Origin: Bacillus sp. SM2101
GTDB taxonomy: Bacteria > Bacillota > Bacilli > Bacillales > SM2101
Direction: 5' to 3'
Length of the DNA: 64,000 nucleotides
Assembly (NCBI RefSeq): GCF_018588585.1
Contig: NZ_JAEUFG010000007.1
Location: 124,001 to 188,000 of the forward strand
Both the position numbers and the translations under genes were made by a program. The notes under the pieces were generated by a model. That model saw only the letters and a list, made by a program, of their open reading frames with translations, searched no databases and had not been told where the DNA came from. Shown piece after piece: positions 7,866-16,980 of this stretch. Within the stretch, counting starts at the first letter, position 1. Each line of letters begins with the position of its first letter.

Positions 7866-8773
7866 TTACCTTCTATGCTTATGAATTATTGCATTGAACT
7901 CGCTTTTCTTTTGTTCCGATACAGCATTAGTAATTTTTCTCGTTTCTTGACTAATTGTTACTTCCTCAACATGAGCAGCTATCTCTTTATGTTCGACATA
8001 TTGCAAAAGGTACTCATATAAAGATTTATTCGTTTCAAAAAAGTTTTCCTTCCACGACATTGTGATTTGATCTAATAGCAAGCATATAAACAATCCCGAA
8101 CTATAGCAGCTCCTCCTAATATTCATCATAGAGTCTTTATTGTCTAAAAGCTGTTCACCAAATTTCTTTAATACATCATCATTTGATAGAGGGCTTTTAT
8201 CCATATATGCCTTTAATTCCACGTACAATGCTGGACCTTCTACTGATTCAATAAGTGCTTCATACACAAGAAACTCATCTATTAAGTCTTCTCGTTTTTT
8301 CCTAAAACGTAAAAACATATTAATATTTTGTTTCTGTTCTCTCAAGGTGTCTGCCATTACTGCATGATACAAATATTTCCTCTCTTGACTTCGCAACTCC
8401 ACATTTTCATTGCATATTGGATAAGTTATTCCTACAAACTCATTTGGAAATCTCTTCTCATCTTTTAGAAATTGATATCCATGAAATAATTCGTGAACTA
8501 ATAAAGAAAATATACTTACATAGTCATTATGTAGTTCTAAATTGATGATAGCAGTAGGGCATTCCTCATATATTATTAATGCGTCTGCAACAAATTGATC
8601 GTTTCGCTCTATTGACAAAATGCTGAGTGTTGAGGCATAAATTTTGGGTGATTGCAGAGATACACATTTTTTTCATCATATAATGCAAAAGCAACCTTTT
8701 TAAAATTGGGCCAATATTTTGTTAAATCTAATGCTATAATTTCCTGACATATCTTTTCAATGTTTTGTACCAC
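7866..8773 (-). pseudogene. HExxH zinc metallopeptidase-like gene, broken by a -1 frameshift
   Basis: The 3' 83% reads as a 250-codon frame containing LLVHELFHGYQFL (HExxH zinc site) and, about 75 residues later, ESVEGPALYVE, whose Glu could be the third zinc ligand, as in gluzincin peptidases. The true 5' end lies upstream in another frame: GTG at 8771-8773 after GGAGGGG, giving VVQNIEKICQEIIALDL and on to YLCNHPK. Adding one A to the AAAA run at 8642-8645 (TTTT on the plus strand) continues this into IYASTLSILSIERNDQF. The 908-bp length is 1 short of 303 codons. Either a recent loss-of-function deletion or a homopolymer error. Substrate unknown; no signal peptide is seen. Confidence 0.65.
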
Positions 8774-9149
8774 GTTTCCCCTCCTACAAACATCAACCCT
8801 TAATTTTCTTAGGCCACTGTATACTATTGTATTAATCTAAAAACCGTAAGAAAAATTCACTTACAATTGTCATAGTCTTCTAAAGATGATTTTTGTATAT
8901 ATAATTTAGAAGTTATGAATAAACTATGAATCATATGACATACAGCACATCTGATTGTTAATACCATTGTATCACAAAGCAATATTATACAATTGAAAAA
9001 TAACGGTATTATCATTCAGCGAATAATAATGTGTCCGTCTTAAGAATCATTTTTTGATTTAGTATACTAAATCGGACCTGCTAATTGAAAGTCTCACCTG
9101 TAGGTTAATTGGTTGTAACTCTTTTACAGCTCCCCCTTACCCATTAAAT
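8774..9149. other. Intergenic spacer, nothing recognised
   Basis: About 375 bp of AT-rich sequence between two minus-strand units. No coding frame, repeat copy or strong terminator seen. Confidence 0.5.
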
Positions 9150-10538
9150 TTAAACAACTCCTGGATTTTTCAGTTTCATAGGATCAAGAATATGATCCAA
9201 TTGTTCTTCTGTTAACACATCTAACTTTAAACAAACAGCTCTCACACATTTGCCAGTTAAAATAGCCTGCCTAGCAATTTGTGATGTTTTTTCATGACCT
9301 AAATATGGTGTTAGTGCAGTTAGGCTTGGAACATTCCTTTCGATATTCTTCATTATTTTCATTTCATCAGCTTCAACTCTTTTTAAACAATAATTTGTAA
9401 AAACATTAAATCCATTCCTCATCATATTGATTGATTGAATCAAATTAAAAACTAATACAGGCTCCATCACATGTAAACCATATTTTCCTGTTTCAGTTGA
9501 CATTCCAATATTCAGATCATTGCCAACAACATGGTTAGTAATATGATTGATGATTTCGCTTATAACTGGGTTGATTTGTCCTGACATTTCAGATGTAGCA
9601 GACAAAGATTTTCTATATAGGCCAGCGTTTGATCCAACCGACATTAACCTTAGGTCGTTACATATTTTAGATATATTTATCATGTTATTTTTTAAAGCTT
9701 CAATCACATCAGAATATACAACTGTATGTTCATTCGCATCAAGGATCTGTTCGGTCTTTTTCAGTTGAAATCCACTAATTTGTGATATATTGTCAACAAC
9801 TAGATCGCTAAAAATAGTTACTTCTTTTAGCCTTGTTCCTATGGATTTTGCCCCGATATGAATCTTAAATAATTGATCTTTTGAGTTAGTAATTCTTATA
9901 ATATCGTGCTGGATCATGTTTCGGTAGTTTTCAAATTCTAGTCCTAAACGTATAGGGAAAACATCATGTAGGTGTGTGTCACTAAAGTGAAATAATTGTT
10001 CAAATTTATTTACAATTTGTATTATAACTTGCTCCATATTTCTCATCGTTGTTATTAGTTGATCTATCATATCAAGTGTAGCTAATCGAAACGAAGTAGG
10101 AAACACATCACCCGTTGATTGAGACATGTTTACATGGCTATTTGGGCTAATAAATGAATAATCACCTTTTTCTCTTCCGATAATTTCAAGCGCTCGATTA
10201 GCAATGACTTCATTAGCGTTCATATTAAGTGAAGCACAAGCACCAGGTTGTATTGGGTCTACGATGAATTGATCATGCAACTTACCAATAATAATCTCAT
10301 CTGTAGCTTGAACTATAGCTTGTCCTATCTGTTTATCTAATACGCCAATTTTAACATTAGCTAGAGCTGTAGCTTTTTTAACTATAGCGATTCCTTTTAT
10401 TAATGAAGTATGTACCCGATATCCTGTGATCGGAAACATCTCTATTGCCCTCAACGTCTGTAATCCGTAATATGCAGCTTCTGGAATACCCTTCGTACCT
10501 AGAAAATCTGTTTCGCTCCTTTGGCCTATTGCCATCAT
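9150..10538 (-). CDS. Aspartase/fumarase-superfamily protein with altered active-site loops
   Basis: 462 residues, the length of aspartate ammonia-lyase, with clear aspartase features: NMNANEVIANRALE (residues 105-118), TH at 188-189 followed by LHDVFPIRLG, and C-terminal TALTPYLGHEKTSQIA. Several substrate-binding positions differ from aspartases and fumarases: GAGTSTNMN reads GACASLNMN (99-107), QSTND reads QSTGD (140-144), and the mobile loop GSSxMPxKxNP reads SATSEMSGQINP (313-324), so the carboxylate-binding Lys is Gln while the loop Ser (316) is kept. It probably acts on another substrate or is inactive. The start is the ATG at 10538 (AAGGGGG upstream). A sigma-54 promoter lies at 10606-10622, and the neighbouring activator gene probably controls it. 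Confidence 0.85.
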   Translation of the reverse strand: MMAIGQRSETDFLGTKGIPEAAYYGLQTLRAIEMFPITGYRVHTSLIKGIAIVKKATALANVKIGVLDKQIGQAIVQATDEIIIGKLHDQFIVDPIQPGACASLNMNANEVIANRALEIIGREKGDYSFISPNSHVNMSQSTGDVFPTSFRLATLDMIDQLITTMRNMEQVIIQIVNKFEQLFHFSDTHLHDVFPIRLGLEFENYRNMIQHDIIRITNSKDQLFKIHIGAKSIGTRLKEVTIFSDLVVDNISQISGFQLKKTEQILDANEHTVVYSDVIEALKNNMINISKICNDLRLMSVGSNAGLYRKSLSATSEMSGQINPVISEIINHITNHVVGNDLNIGMSTETGKYGLHVMEPVLVFNLIQSINMMRNGFNVFTNYCLKRVEADEMKIMKNIERNVPSLTALTPYLGHEKTSQIARQAILTGKCVRAVCLKLDVLTEEQLDHILDPMKLKNPGVV

Positions 10539-10605
10539 AATTATTTCCCCCTTCATTACGGTTACAACTTTCTCTTTTTCTATAAATTTAATCAATTATA
10601 CTATT

Positions 10606-10622
10606 TGCAAAAAATATGCCAA
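10606..10622 (-). promoter_or_regulatory. Sigma-54 (-24/-12) promoter of the aspartase-like gene
   Basis: On the minus strand TTGGCATATTTTTTGCA: the GG and GC dinucleotides are 12 bp apart and the match to TGGCAYR-N4-TTGCW is complete. Transcription would start near 10595, giving a leader of about 57 nt before the ATG at 10538. It lies after the terminator of the activator gene. Confidence 0.85.
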
Positions 10623-10624
10623 TT

Positions 10625-10660
10625 AAAAAAGCTGAAAAACCCCGATTTTTCAGCTTTTTT
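10625..10660 (-). terminator. Intrinsic terminator downstream of the sigma-54 activator
   Basis: AAAAAAGCTGAAAAA, loop, TTTTTCAGCTTTTTT: a 15-bp stem ending in T on both strands. It isolates the sigma-54 promoter at 10606-10622 from read-through. Confidence 0.9.
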
Positions 10661-10674
10661 ATTGTCGAAAAATA

Positions 10675-10702
10675 ATAACGGGACAAAAAAACGTCCCGTT
10701 AT
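10675..10702 (-). terminator. First terminator after the sigma-54 activator gene
   Basis: ATAACGGGAC, 8-nt loop, GTCCCGTTAT. In the minus direction it is followed by TATTTTTCG. In tandem with the terminator at 10625-10660. Confidence 0.8.
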
Positions 10703-10739
10703 CAATCCCATTATCCATTTTTGTTTTATTTTTCGTGTT

Positions 10740-12761
10740 TTATAGTTTTAAGCTAGACAATGTTGCTACACCTTTTTCTGTAACGACAGTCCCTTTCATC
10801 CCCGTATAACTATGAATTAACTCCAAATTATACATCTTTTTCAGTAATCTACGAATCTTGCTTTCACCTAGATCAATTCCTTCACTTTTCGCTAAATCAG
10901 TAAGAGCTCTTCTGCCAATCCCATTACGCTCATTAATTTTATTTAGCAGCCATAACATGTCTTCATCGATAAAACGATCGTTCTCTGTACATAAATCGTC
11001 AAATCTTTCAGACAAAACATACCCTGGTAAGTCTGTAACTTGTATTCTTATAGATGGATTTTTAATGTTTACTAAATATTCAATAACATTAACTAATTCT
11101 CTGACATTCCCTGGCCAATGATAACCTACTAAATAGCTAATCGTTTCGTCGTCAAAAAAACAATCTAGTGGAATATTTTTCCCATTTGAAAAACGTTTTA
11201 AATAATGCGCTAATAAGAGAGGAATATCTTCTCTACGCTCTCTTAAACTTGGAGAGTACAACGGTAATACATTTATTCGGTAAAATAAATCTTGTCGGAA
11301 CTTTCCCTTTGCTACTTCTTCTTTTAAGTCTTTGTTTGTTGCTGCGATTACTCTAACATCAATTGGAATCCGCTTTGAACCACCTACTCTTCGAACGTCT
11401 TTCTCCTGTAACACTCTTAATAATCTAGATTGCAACTCTAGCGGAGTATCTCCAATCTCATCAAGAAAGATCGATCCACCGTGAGCAAGCTCAAAAAGTC
11501 CAACCTTTCCACCTTTAACAGCACCAGTAAAAGCCCCTTCTTCATACCCAAACAATTCACTTTCTAACAAATTTACAGGTAATGCTGCAAAATTCACTGC
11601 GACAAAAGGGCCTTTTTTACGCTTTGAGAAATTATGTATAGATTGGGCAAAAAATTCCTTTCCAGTTCCACTTTCTCCTTGTATTAACACAGTTGAGCTA
11701 CTTAATGACAATCTTTTTGCTAAATTAATATTCTTTACGATCATATCACTATTTCCAATAATATCTTCAAATATATATGTTGCATTATGATCTGTTTTTC
11801 TCATACGTCGTCTAAGCTCATATTCTATGTTTTTGATCTCCATTACATCTTCAAAAGTGATTAAATACCCAACTATATAAGCATTCTTTTTGACAGGAAC
11901 TTTTTTTACTACAACCTCTCTTTCGCTTATTTTCATGATTTCTCTATCAACCTCTTCAACTTGCCATATATGTAGACTCGGCAATACCTCCTCAATTCTT
12001 TTTCCTAAGATGATATCCTTTTCTTCTCCTAAAATTGATTGCATTAATTCATTTACTACAGATATTTCTCCCTTTGAATTTAAGTAAATAATCCCATCGT
12101 TCGTATTATCTATTATCGTTTGAAACATATTTTTAATCTGCTCTGATTCTTCAGAAATTTTTGTTAATTTTTTTGATAATTTTATTATTTCACTTACATA
12201 ATCAGATGATAACACTTCACTACTTTCTGACAGTAAATTTAATTCTTGGAGTATTTCTATAATTGTTGTTATGTCTAATTTTCTTATTCCAATATCAATC
12301 ACTTTGTTAACGCAATCAGGAATCCATTTTGTTTCACCTGGTGTAATAGCTAGTGTTAATTGTTTATATTGTTTGATTCCTGGATAATAAGGATGGTAAT
12401 TGATGTGATCGATACCATAATTTTTTAATTGTTTAATAACGTGTAAACTTGAGTCCTTATGATCATTCACTAGTAATACATCAGTACCAGCTGGTATATC
12501 TATCAATTCTTTTAAAAATTGATGATTGATAACTCGCTTTGCATAAATATGCTTTACATGCTGTGGTATTTTGATCAATCTTAAATTATCTATTTGTAAA
12601 TCTACCGAATTTACAACTATACAATTTGAGAAATCCTCATCTACCGTATCGCCTATACAATACCCTTTTACTTCAATACGATGGCCAGTTATTTCTCGTA
12701 CTTGTCTACAAATATATTTATTTGTTTCTCTACCTAGGCTCATGACTATTACTTTCTCCAC
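10740..12761 (-). CDS. Sigma-54-dependent transcriptional activator (PAS, AAA+, winged-helix-like end)
   Basis: 673-residue enhancer-binding protein. Residues 1-200 are a sensory region I cannot assign; 205-310 form a PAS domain (IIDNTNDGIIYLNSKGEISVVN). The AAA+ module follows: Walker A GESGTGKE (362-369), the sigma-54 contact loop GAFTGA (409-414), Walker B GGSIFLDEIGD (428-438) and the sensor region around YHWPGNVRELVNVIE. Unusually, the last 75 residues are not the usual Fis-type HTH. They read GRRALTDLAKSEGI, SKIRRLLKKMYNLELI and a beta hairpin, like a winged helix. GTG start with AGGATG upstream. It is probably the activator of the aspartase-like gene that follows it. Confidence 0.9.
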   Translation of the reverse strand: MEKVIVMSLGRETNKYICRQVREITGHRIEVKGYCIGDTVDEDFSNCIVVNSVDLQIDNLRLIKIPQHVKHIYAKRVINHQFLKELIDIPAGTDVLLVNDHKDSSLHVIKQLKNYGIDHINYHPYYPGIKQYKQLTLAITPGETKWIPDCVNKVIDIGIRKLDITTIIEILQELNLLSESSEVLSSDYVSEIIKLSKKLTKISEESEQIKNMFQTIIDNTNDGIIYLNSKGEISVVNELMQSILGEEKDIILGKRIEEVLPSLHIWQVEEVDREIMKISEREVVVKKVPVKKNAYIVGYLITFEDVMEIKNIEYELRRRMRKTDHNATYIFEDIIGNSDMIVKNINLAKRLSLSSSTVLIQGESGTGKEFFAQSIHNFSKRKKGPFVAVNFAALPVNLLESELFGYEEGAFTGAVKGGKVGLFELAHGGSIFLDEIGDTPLELQSRLLRVLQEKDVRRVGGSKRIPIDVRVIAATNKDLKEEVAKGKFRQDLFYRINVLPLYSPSLRERREDIPLLLAHYLKRFSNGKNIPLDCFFDDETISYLVGYHWPGNVRELVNVIEYLVNIKNPSIRIQVTDLPGYVLSERFDDLCTENDRFIDEDMLWLLNKINERNGIGRRALTDLAKSEGIDLGESKIRRLLKKMYNLELIHSYTGMKGTVVTEKGVATLSSLKL

Positions 12762-13351
12762 TTTTGCACATCCTATCGTAAATCCTTTGTTTTTATATTA
12801 TGCTAATAATTATTATACCACCAGATTTGTTGGATGAAGCTTCCAAAAGACCTATTTATTTTGAATACTAACAAAACAAACGTTTCCTAGAATAAAAGGA
12901 TATAGACTTGTAATTATCCTTATAGGACATTCTTGTTGCATTCGTTCTAAGATATAAACACGTATATGTCTAACAGTTATAACACCTTTTTTACATATAC
13001 AATTATTTGGTTTGCCTGCATATAACTCACCCTAATGTCCATTATTAGTAATAAGATCAACAAAGTTTACGAGAAAAACTTTTTAAAAATGAATATAGCC
13101 GTAAAAGGCAAAATAATTGATGAAGGGATATGCTTGTGCAAGCTGATACTGATTTTACATATATTAATGAACTAAAAAAACATAACCTGAGTTCAACTCT
13201 AATTGAACTCAGGCTCAATATTTCAAAATACTTCTGTTTATTAATAAGGATGTTCATTATTTGTTTGAGATGTAAAATAAACTGTCTGGAATATTTACAA
13301 GTACCTTTAATAAATTGTGCAATGCGTTAATTATCATTATAACTGCCCCAT
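12762..13351. other. Intergenic region with a degenerate repeat copy
   Basis: 590 bp without a credible gene. It contains AACAAAGTTTACGAGAAAAA (13059-13077), an inverted left end of the dispersed repeat. A possible matching right end (TCTTGTTGCATTCGTTCT) starts near 12930 but is too weak to call. A terminator-type hairpin lies at 13186-13213. Confidence 0.5.
13186..13213 (-). terminator. Terminator of the marR-mmpL operon
   Basis: CCTGAGTTCAA, 6-nt loop, TTGAACTCAGG: a perfect 11-bp stem. In the minus direction it is followed by TTATGTTTTTTTAG. Confidence 0.8.
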
Positions 13352-16300
13352 CTAGAAACTATTATCCTTTTTAAATGGCCACCAGTTGGCAGTCCCAAAC
13401 GTGTTTACCATCACTGGAATGAATAATGGTAATACGACACATGCGTATAATAATAAGCCGACTAACAATATCGTTGCAATTTGTATGAGTGAAAGAACCC
13501 CTGAAGGTATCATAGCTGCAAAAGTTCCTCCTAATATAAGTGCAGCTGAAATAATTACTGTCCCCATATTTTTCATTGCATACTGCATAGCTTCTTTTAC
13601 TGATAAAGATTTATTTTCATTAAATCTATCCATTAAGAAAATGCTATAATCTACACCTAAAGCAACTAACATAACGAAGGCAAAAAATGGTACAGCCCAA
13701 CTTACTCCTGCATAGCCTAATATATCCACAAATAAAATTTCTGCAAAGGCTACCGAAGTAAAATATGTTAATATTAATGATAAAATGATATAGATTGGCA
13801 TAATTAATGATCTTAATAAAATCGTTAGCATGATAAAGATGCCAATGATCATAATACAGACAGTACGCAAAAAGTCTTCTGATGACATTTTTTTCAAATC
13901 TGCATTAATACCTGTTTCTCCACCTATGCCAAACGTTGCATTTTCTAATTTACTACCATTTATACCTCGATATATTGCTTCCTCAATATATTCAATTTGG
14001 CTTAGCGCAGCCTCTGAGTATGGGTGTTCATTAAAAATCACATCAATAGTAACGGTCTTTTGATCAGCCGACATGTAGGTTTCAAATACACGACTAAAAT
14101 CATTATCTTCTAATACATCATTTGGTAAATACCAACCTGTTAAAGCTTCATCAGGAGCAGCAGACAATTCAGCTAGGTAGTCCGTTGCCGTCTCCAATCC
14201 CGTATAAACTTCATTTAAGCCAGTAACACTTTGGTCTAAACCATCTGTCAGCTGAGTGATTTGACCACCTAGATCCTGAAAACCGTCCCTTAATTCCTGC
14301 TGACCAACAACAATTTGTTCGATTCCACTACTAACACCTGGAAGAGAAACGATTATGCTCTCTTGCCCCGCTGCTAGCCCAGATAAACCCGAAGCTAATT
14401 GTCCGATATTGTCAATGAAGCCTGCAAACCCATCAGCCAATGCTTCTTGACCTTTAATCGCTTCATCAAATCCTATATTTGCTAGTTCAACACTTTCAAC
14501 AACATTTATAAATTCGATATTTAATTGTTGTAAACCTGTACCAAGCTCTGTTAAACCACCATAAACTTCATTAATTGTACTAGTGATTGCTATAAATTGT
14601 GGGTCTTCCGCTAGATCAGGATATTTTTCTGTTATATCTGAGAATTGGCTGCTCACATTTGCTAAAGCTAACTGAAGGTTTTCTAGATTAACTTCAATTT
14701 CTTCATAACCTGCTGAAAAACTAGTTAGTCCATTTGCAATCTCATTGTATCCATTGAGTAGTTCAGATTGTGAGTTTGCTAATATTTGAGCATTATGCTG
14801 TAACTCCATTAGCCCACCCTTTAATTGGCTTGCCCCGTATGAACTATCCCACATTCCTTGTTCAATTGATTTTAAGCCCTCTGCAAGCCCTGCTACACCA
14901 CTTTTCAATTCATTTGTGCCGTTAATCAAATCACTAATACCGTCAGTAGCTTCACTCAACTTAGGTGTATTTTGTGACATTAAGGTGCTAGCTTCTTGTA
15001 AACCTTCACTAATCAGCTGAATTCCGTCATTGCCTTCCGCCAATCCACCATTTAGTTCCGCTAGTTGATTTTGAACGAATAACTCTTCAAGTGGCTTTCC
15101 AATTGGTCTAGTAATACTTCTAACTGAAGCTACTCCATTTACTGAAGCTACTTCTCTACTAATTTTTTCAATAATGGAAATTGATTCTAAATCGCCCATC
15201 GGCTCATCATTTTTAATGACGATAGTCGTCGGTAAAGATTCTCCAGGTCCAAAGCTATCTGAAATAATTTGAAAGGCTTTCACTGAATTGAAATCGTCAC
15301 CTAATTCATCTAAGTTGTTAAAGGAAAGTTTGTTTTCATAAAAAATGAGAAATGGAGTGACAATGACCAGTACTGTAACTAAAGCGATAATAGGTCGTTT
15401 GAAGGTAAACTGTCCAGCTTTATCCCAAAGTTTGCTTTCGCGATGTTCAATTGATTTTTTCACTGGCCAAAATAGTTTTTCACCTAATAGACTCATAAAG
15501 AATGGAACAACAGTAAATAATGCAACAAGCAATACCGCGATGCCAACTGCAACCGCTGAAGCAGATTGATATAGCTTAAATGTTGAAAATCCAATAGAAG
15601 CAAAACCAATCATTACAGCTATCCCACTGAAAATAACAGTTTTACCAGCAGTGCGATACGTTTCAACTATGGCATCTGAGACATCTTCATGCTTTGATAT
15701 TTCCTCTTTAAATCTACTTAACAATAAAATACAGTAATCCGTTCCGATCCCGAACAGAATTGCAACGAGAAAAATTTGCGTAAACGTTGAAACTGGGAAG
15801 TTAAAACCATCAATTAAGAATGCGACGATTGACTGAGATGCTAAATATGTAAGCCCTACTGTGACGAGTGGAATAAATGGCGCAATGAGTGATCTAAAAA
15901 CAAATATTAGCACCAACAAAATAAATCCGACTGTTATGAACTCTGTTTTTTTCAGTCCTTCTTCAGAGTTTACAATCACGTCCTCGTTTATGATCATGGA
16001 GCCTGTATAAAAATGATCTACCTTAATATGGTTGATGACGTCATATAAATCATTTTTAATTTCTATAGGCTGACGATTCATACTGTCAACAGTTAATGTT
16101 ACTAATATTGTTTTACCATCTTCTGATACAAATTGATCTTTTAACTCTTGCTCGTGAAAATGGGAGAGCATCTCAGTGATGCCGAGTTGTTCCTTCTTTG
16201 TATCCAATATTTTTACTGCAACTTCCGCTTCAGCTATATCAGCCGTTGAAAGAGTGTTTTCGTCATAAAATACGAGGACGATTTGTTCACCAGATACACC

Positions 16301-16471
16301 TTGCTCATCAAGAATTTTATTTGCTAAGCCTGAAGAGTATTGTTCAGGCATAGTTAGTTCCCCTTTTTCTCGAACTAGATCAACGAAGCTGGGTGCCAAT
16401 AGCATAAGTGACGTTACAAGCACTACCCAGGCTAGTATAACTATCCACTTTCCTTTTAAAACATACTTCAT
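13352..16471 (-). CDS. MMPL/RND-family membrane exporter
   Basis: 1039 residues, with the two-half MMPL layout. Each half has one N-terminal helix, a large extracytoplasmic domain and a five-helix block (about residues 175-375 and 865-1030). The second block has LVALGVDYSIFLMDRF and the first ILFGIGTDYCILLLSRF, the Asp-Tyr motifs that relay protons in MmpL proteins. The second external domain carries about 300 residues of Gly/Leu-spaced helix repeats (such as GLAEGLKSIEQG) predicted to form long coiled coils, as in YhgE/Pip- and YdgH-type proteins. The start follows GGGGGGAGAAAT. It lies 16 bp after the marR gene, so the two form one operon; efflux of a lipid or amphiphile is inferred. Confidence 0.92.
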   Translation of the reverse strand: MKYVLKGKWIVILAWVVLVTSLMLLAPSFVDLVREKGELTMPEQYSSGLANKILDEQGVSGEQIVLVFYDENTLSTADIAEAEVAVKILDTKKEQLGITEMLSHFHEQELKDQFVSEDGKTILVTLTVDSMNRQPIEIKNDLYDVINHIKVDHFYTGSMIINEDVIVNSEEGLKKTEFITVGFILLVLIFVFRSLIAPFIPLVTVGLTYLASQSIVAFLIDGFNFPVSTFTQIFLVAILFGIGTDYCILLLSRFKEEISKHEDVSDAIVETYRTAGKTVIFSGIAVMIGFASIGFSTFKLYQSASAVAVGIAVLLVALFTVVPFFMSLLGEKLFWPVKKSIEHRESKLWDKAGQFTFKRPIIALVTVLVIVTPFLIFYENKLSFNNLDELGDDFNSVKAFQIISDSFGPGESLPTTIVIKNDEPMGDLESISIIEKISREVASVNGVASVRSITRPIGKPLEELFVQNQLAELNGGLAEGNDGIQLISEGLQEASTLMSQNTPKLSEATDGISDLINGTNELKSGVAGLAEGLKSIEQGMWDSSYGASQLKGGLMELQHNAQILANSQSELLNGYNEIANGLTSFSAGYEEIEVNLENLQLALANVSSQFSDITEKYPDLAEDPQFIAITSTINEVYGGLTELGTGLQQLNIEFINVVESVELANIGFDEAIKGQEALADGFAGFIDNIGQLASGLSGLAAGQESIIVSLPGVSSGIEQIVVGQQELRDGFQDLGGQITQLTDGLDQSVTGLNEVYTGLETATDYLAELSAAPDEALTGWYLPNDVLEDNDFSRVFETYMSADQKTVTIDVIFNEHPYSEAALSQIEYIEEAIYRGINGSKLENATFGIGGETGINADLKKMSSEDFLRTVCIMIIGIFIMLTILLRSLIMPIYIILSLILTYFTSVAFAEILFVDILGYAGVSWAVPFFAFVMLVALGVDYSIFLMDRFNENKSLSVKEAMQYAMKNMGTVIISAALILGGTFAAMIPSGVLSLIQIATILLVGLLLYACVVLPLFIPVMVNTFGTANWWPFKKDNSF

Positions 16472-16487
16472 ATTTCTCCCCCCTAGT

Positions 16488-16925
16488 TTATTTATTTACT
16501 AAATACATTAATTTTTCATAAGTATTTAGAAAGGAATGAATTTCTTCATCATCAAAATTACTTAAATAAGCACCAACTATTTTATTCACTTTCTGTTCTG
16601 TATATTGATAAATCTTCTCTCCTTCCTCAGTGGTAGACAAATATATGACACGACGGTCATGATCATCCCGTGACCTTTTAATATACCCCTTTTCAACTAG
16701 TCGATTGATTATAGCTGTTATAGCACTTTTTTGAACATTAAAAATTTCAGATAATTCTGTAGAGATACAAGGTCCAAATTTATGAATGTAACGAAGAATT
16801 AAATGTTGATCACTCGTAATGACATCTTGAATTTGCTCTTTGATTTCAGCACCAATCTTTTTCGACACGGTAAATGATGCAATTTCAAAGCGTTCTATCG
16901 TTTTCTTTAACTTTTCTTGGTTCAT
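16488..16925 (-). CDS. MarR family transcriptional regulator
   Basis: 145-residue winged-helix protein: helices up to residue 40, HTH with GPCISTELSEIFNVQKSAITAIINRLVEKGYI split over residues 50-82, and the wing RSRDDHDRRVIYLSTTEEG with the DxRxxxLxLT-like signature. It is the first gene of an operon with the MMPL exporter and probably represses it. A palindromic AT-rich operator lies just upstream at 16944-16980. No cysteine pair suggests ligand rather than redox sensing. Confidence 0.92.
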   Translation of the reverse strand: MNQEKLKKTIERFEIASFTVSKKIGAEIKEQIQDVITSDQHLILRYIHKFGPCISTELSEIFNVQKSAITAIINRLVEKGYIKRSRDDHDRRVIYLSTTEEGEKIYQYTEQKVNKIVGAYLSNFDDEEIHSFLNTYEKLMYLVNK

Positions 16926-16943
16926 CTATTGCCACATCCCTTT

Positions 16944-16980
16944 ATAGTTCAACTATTTAACTATTCAACAATTAAACTAT
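16944..16980 (-). promoter_or_regulatory. Likely MarR operator
   Basis: ATAGTTCAA (16944-16952) and TTAAACTAT (16972-16980) form an inverted repeat around a centre with further AACTATT copies. It lies 19 bp upstream of the marR start, where it would overlap the promoter. Confidence 0.5.
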
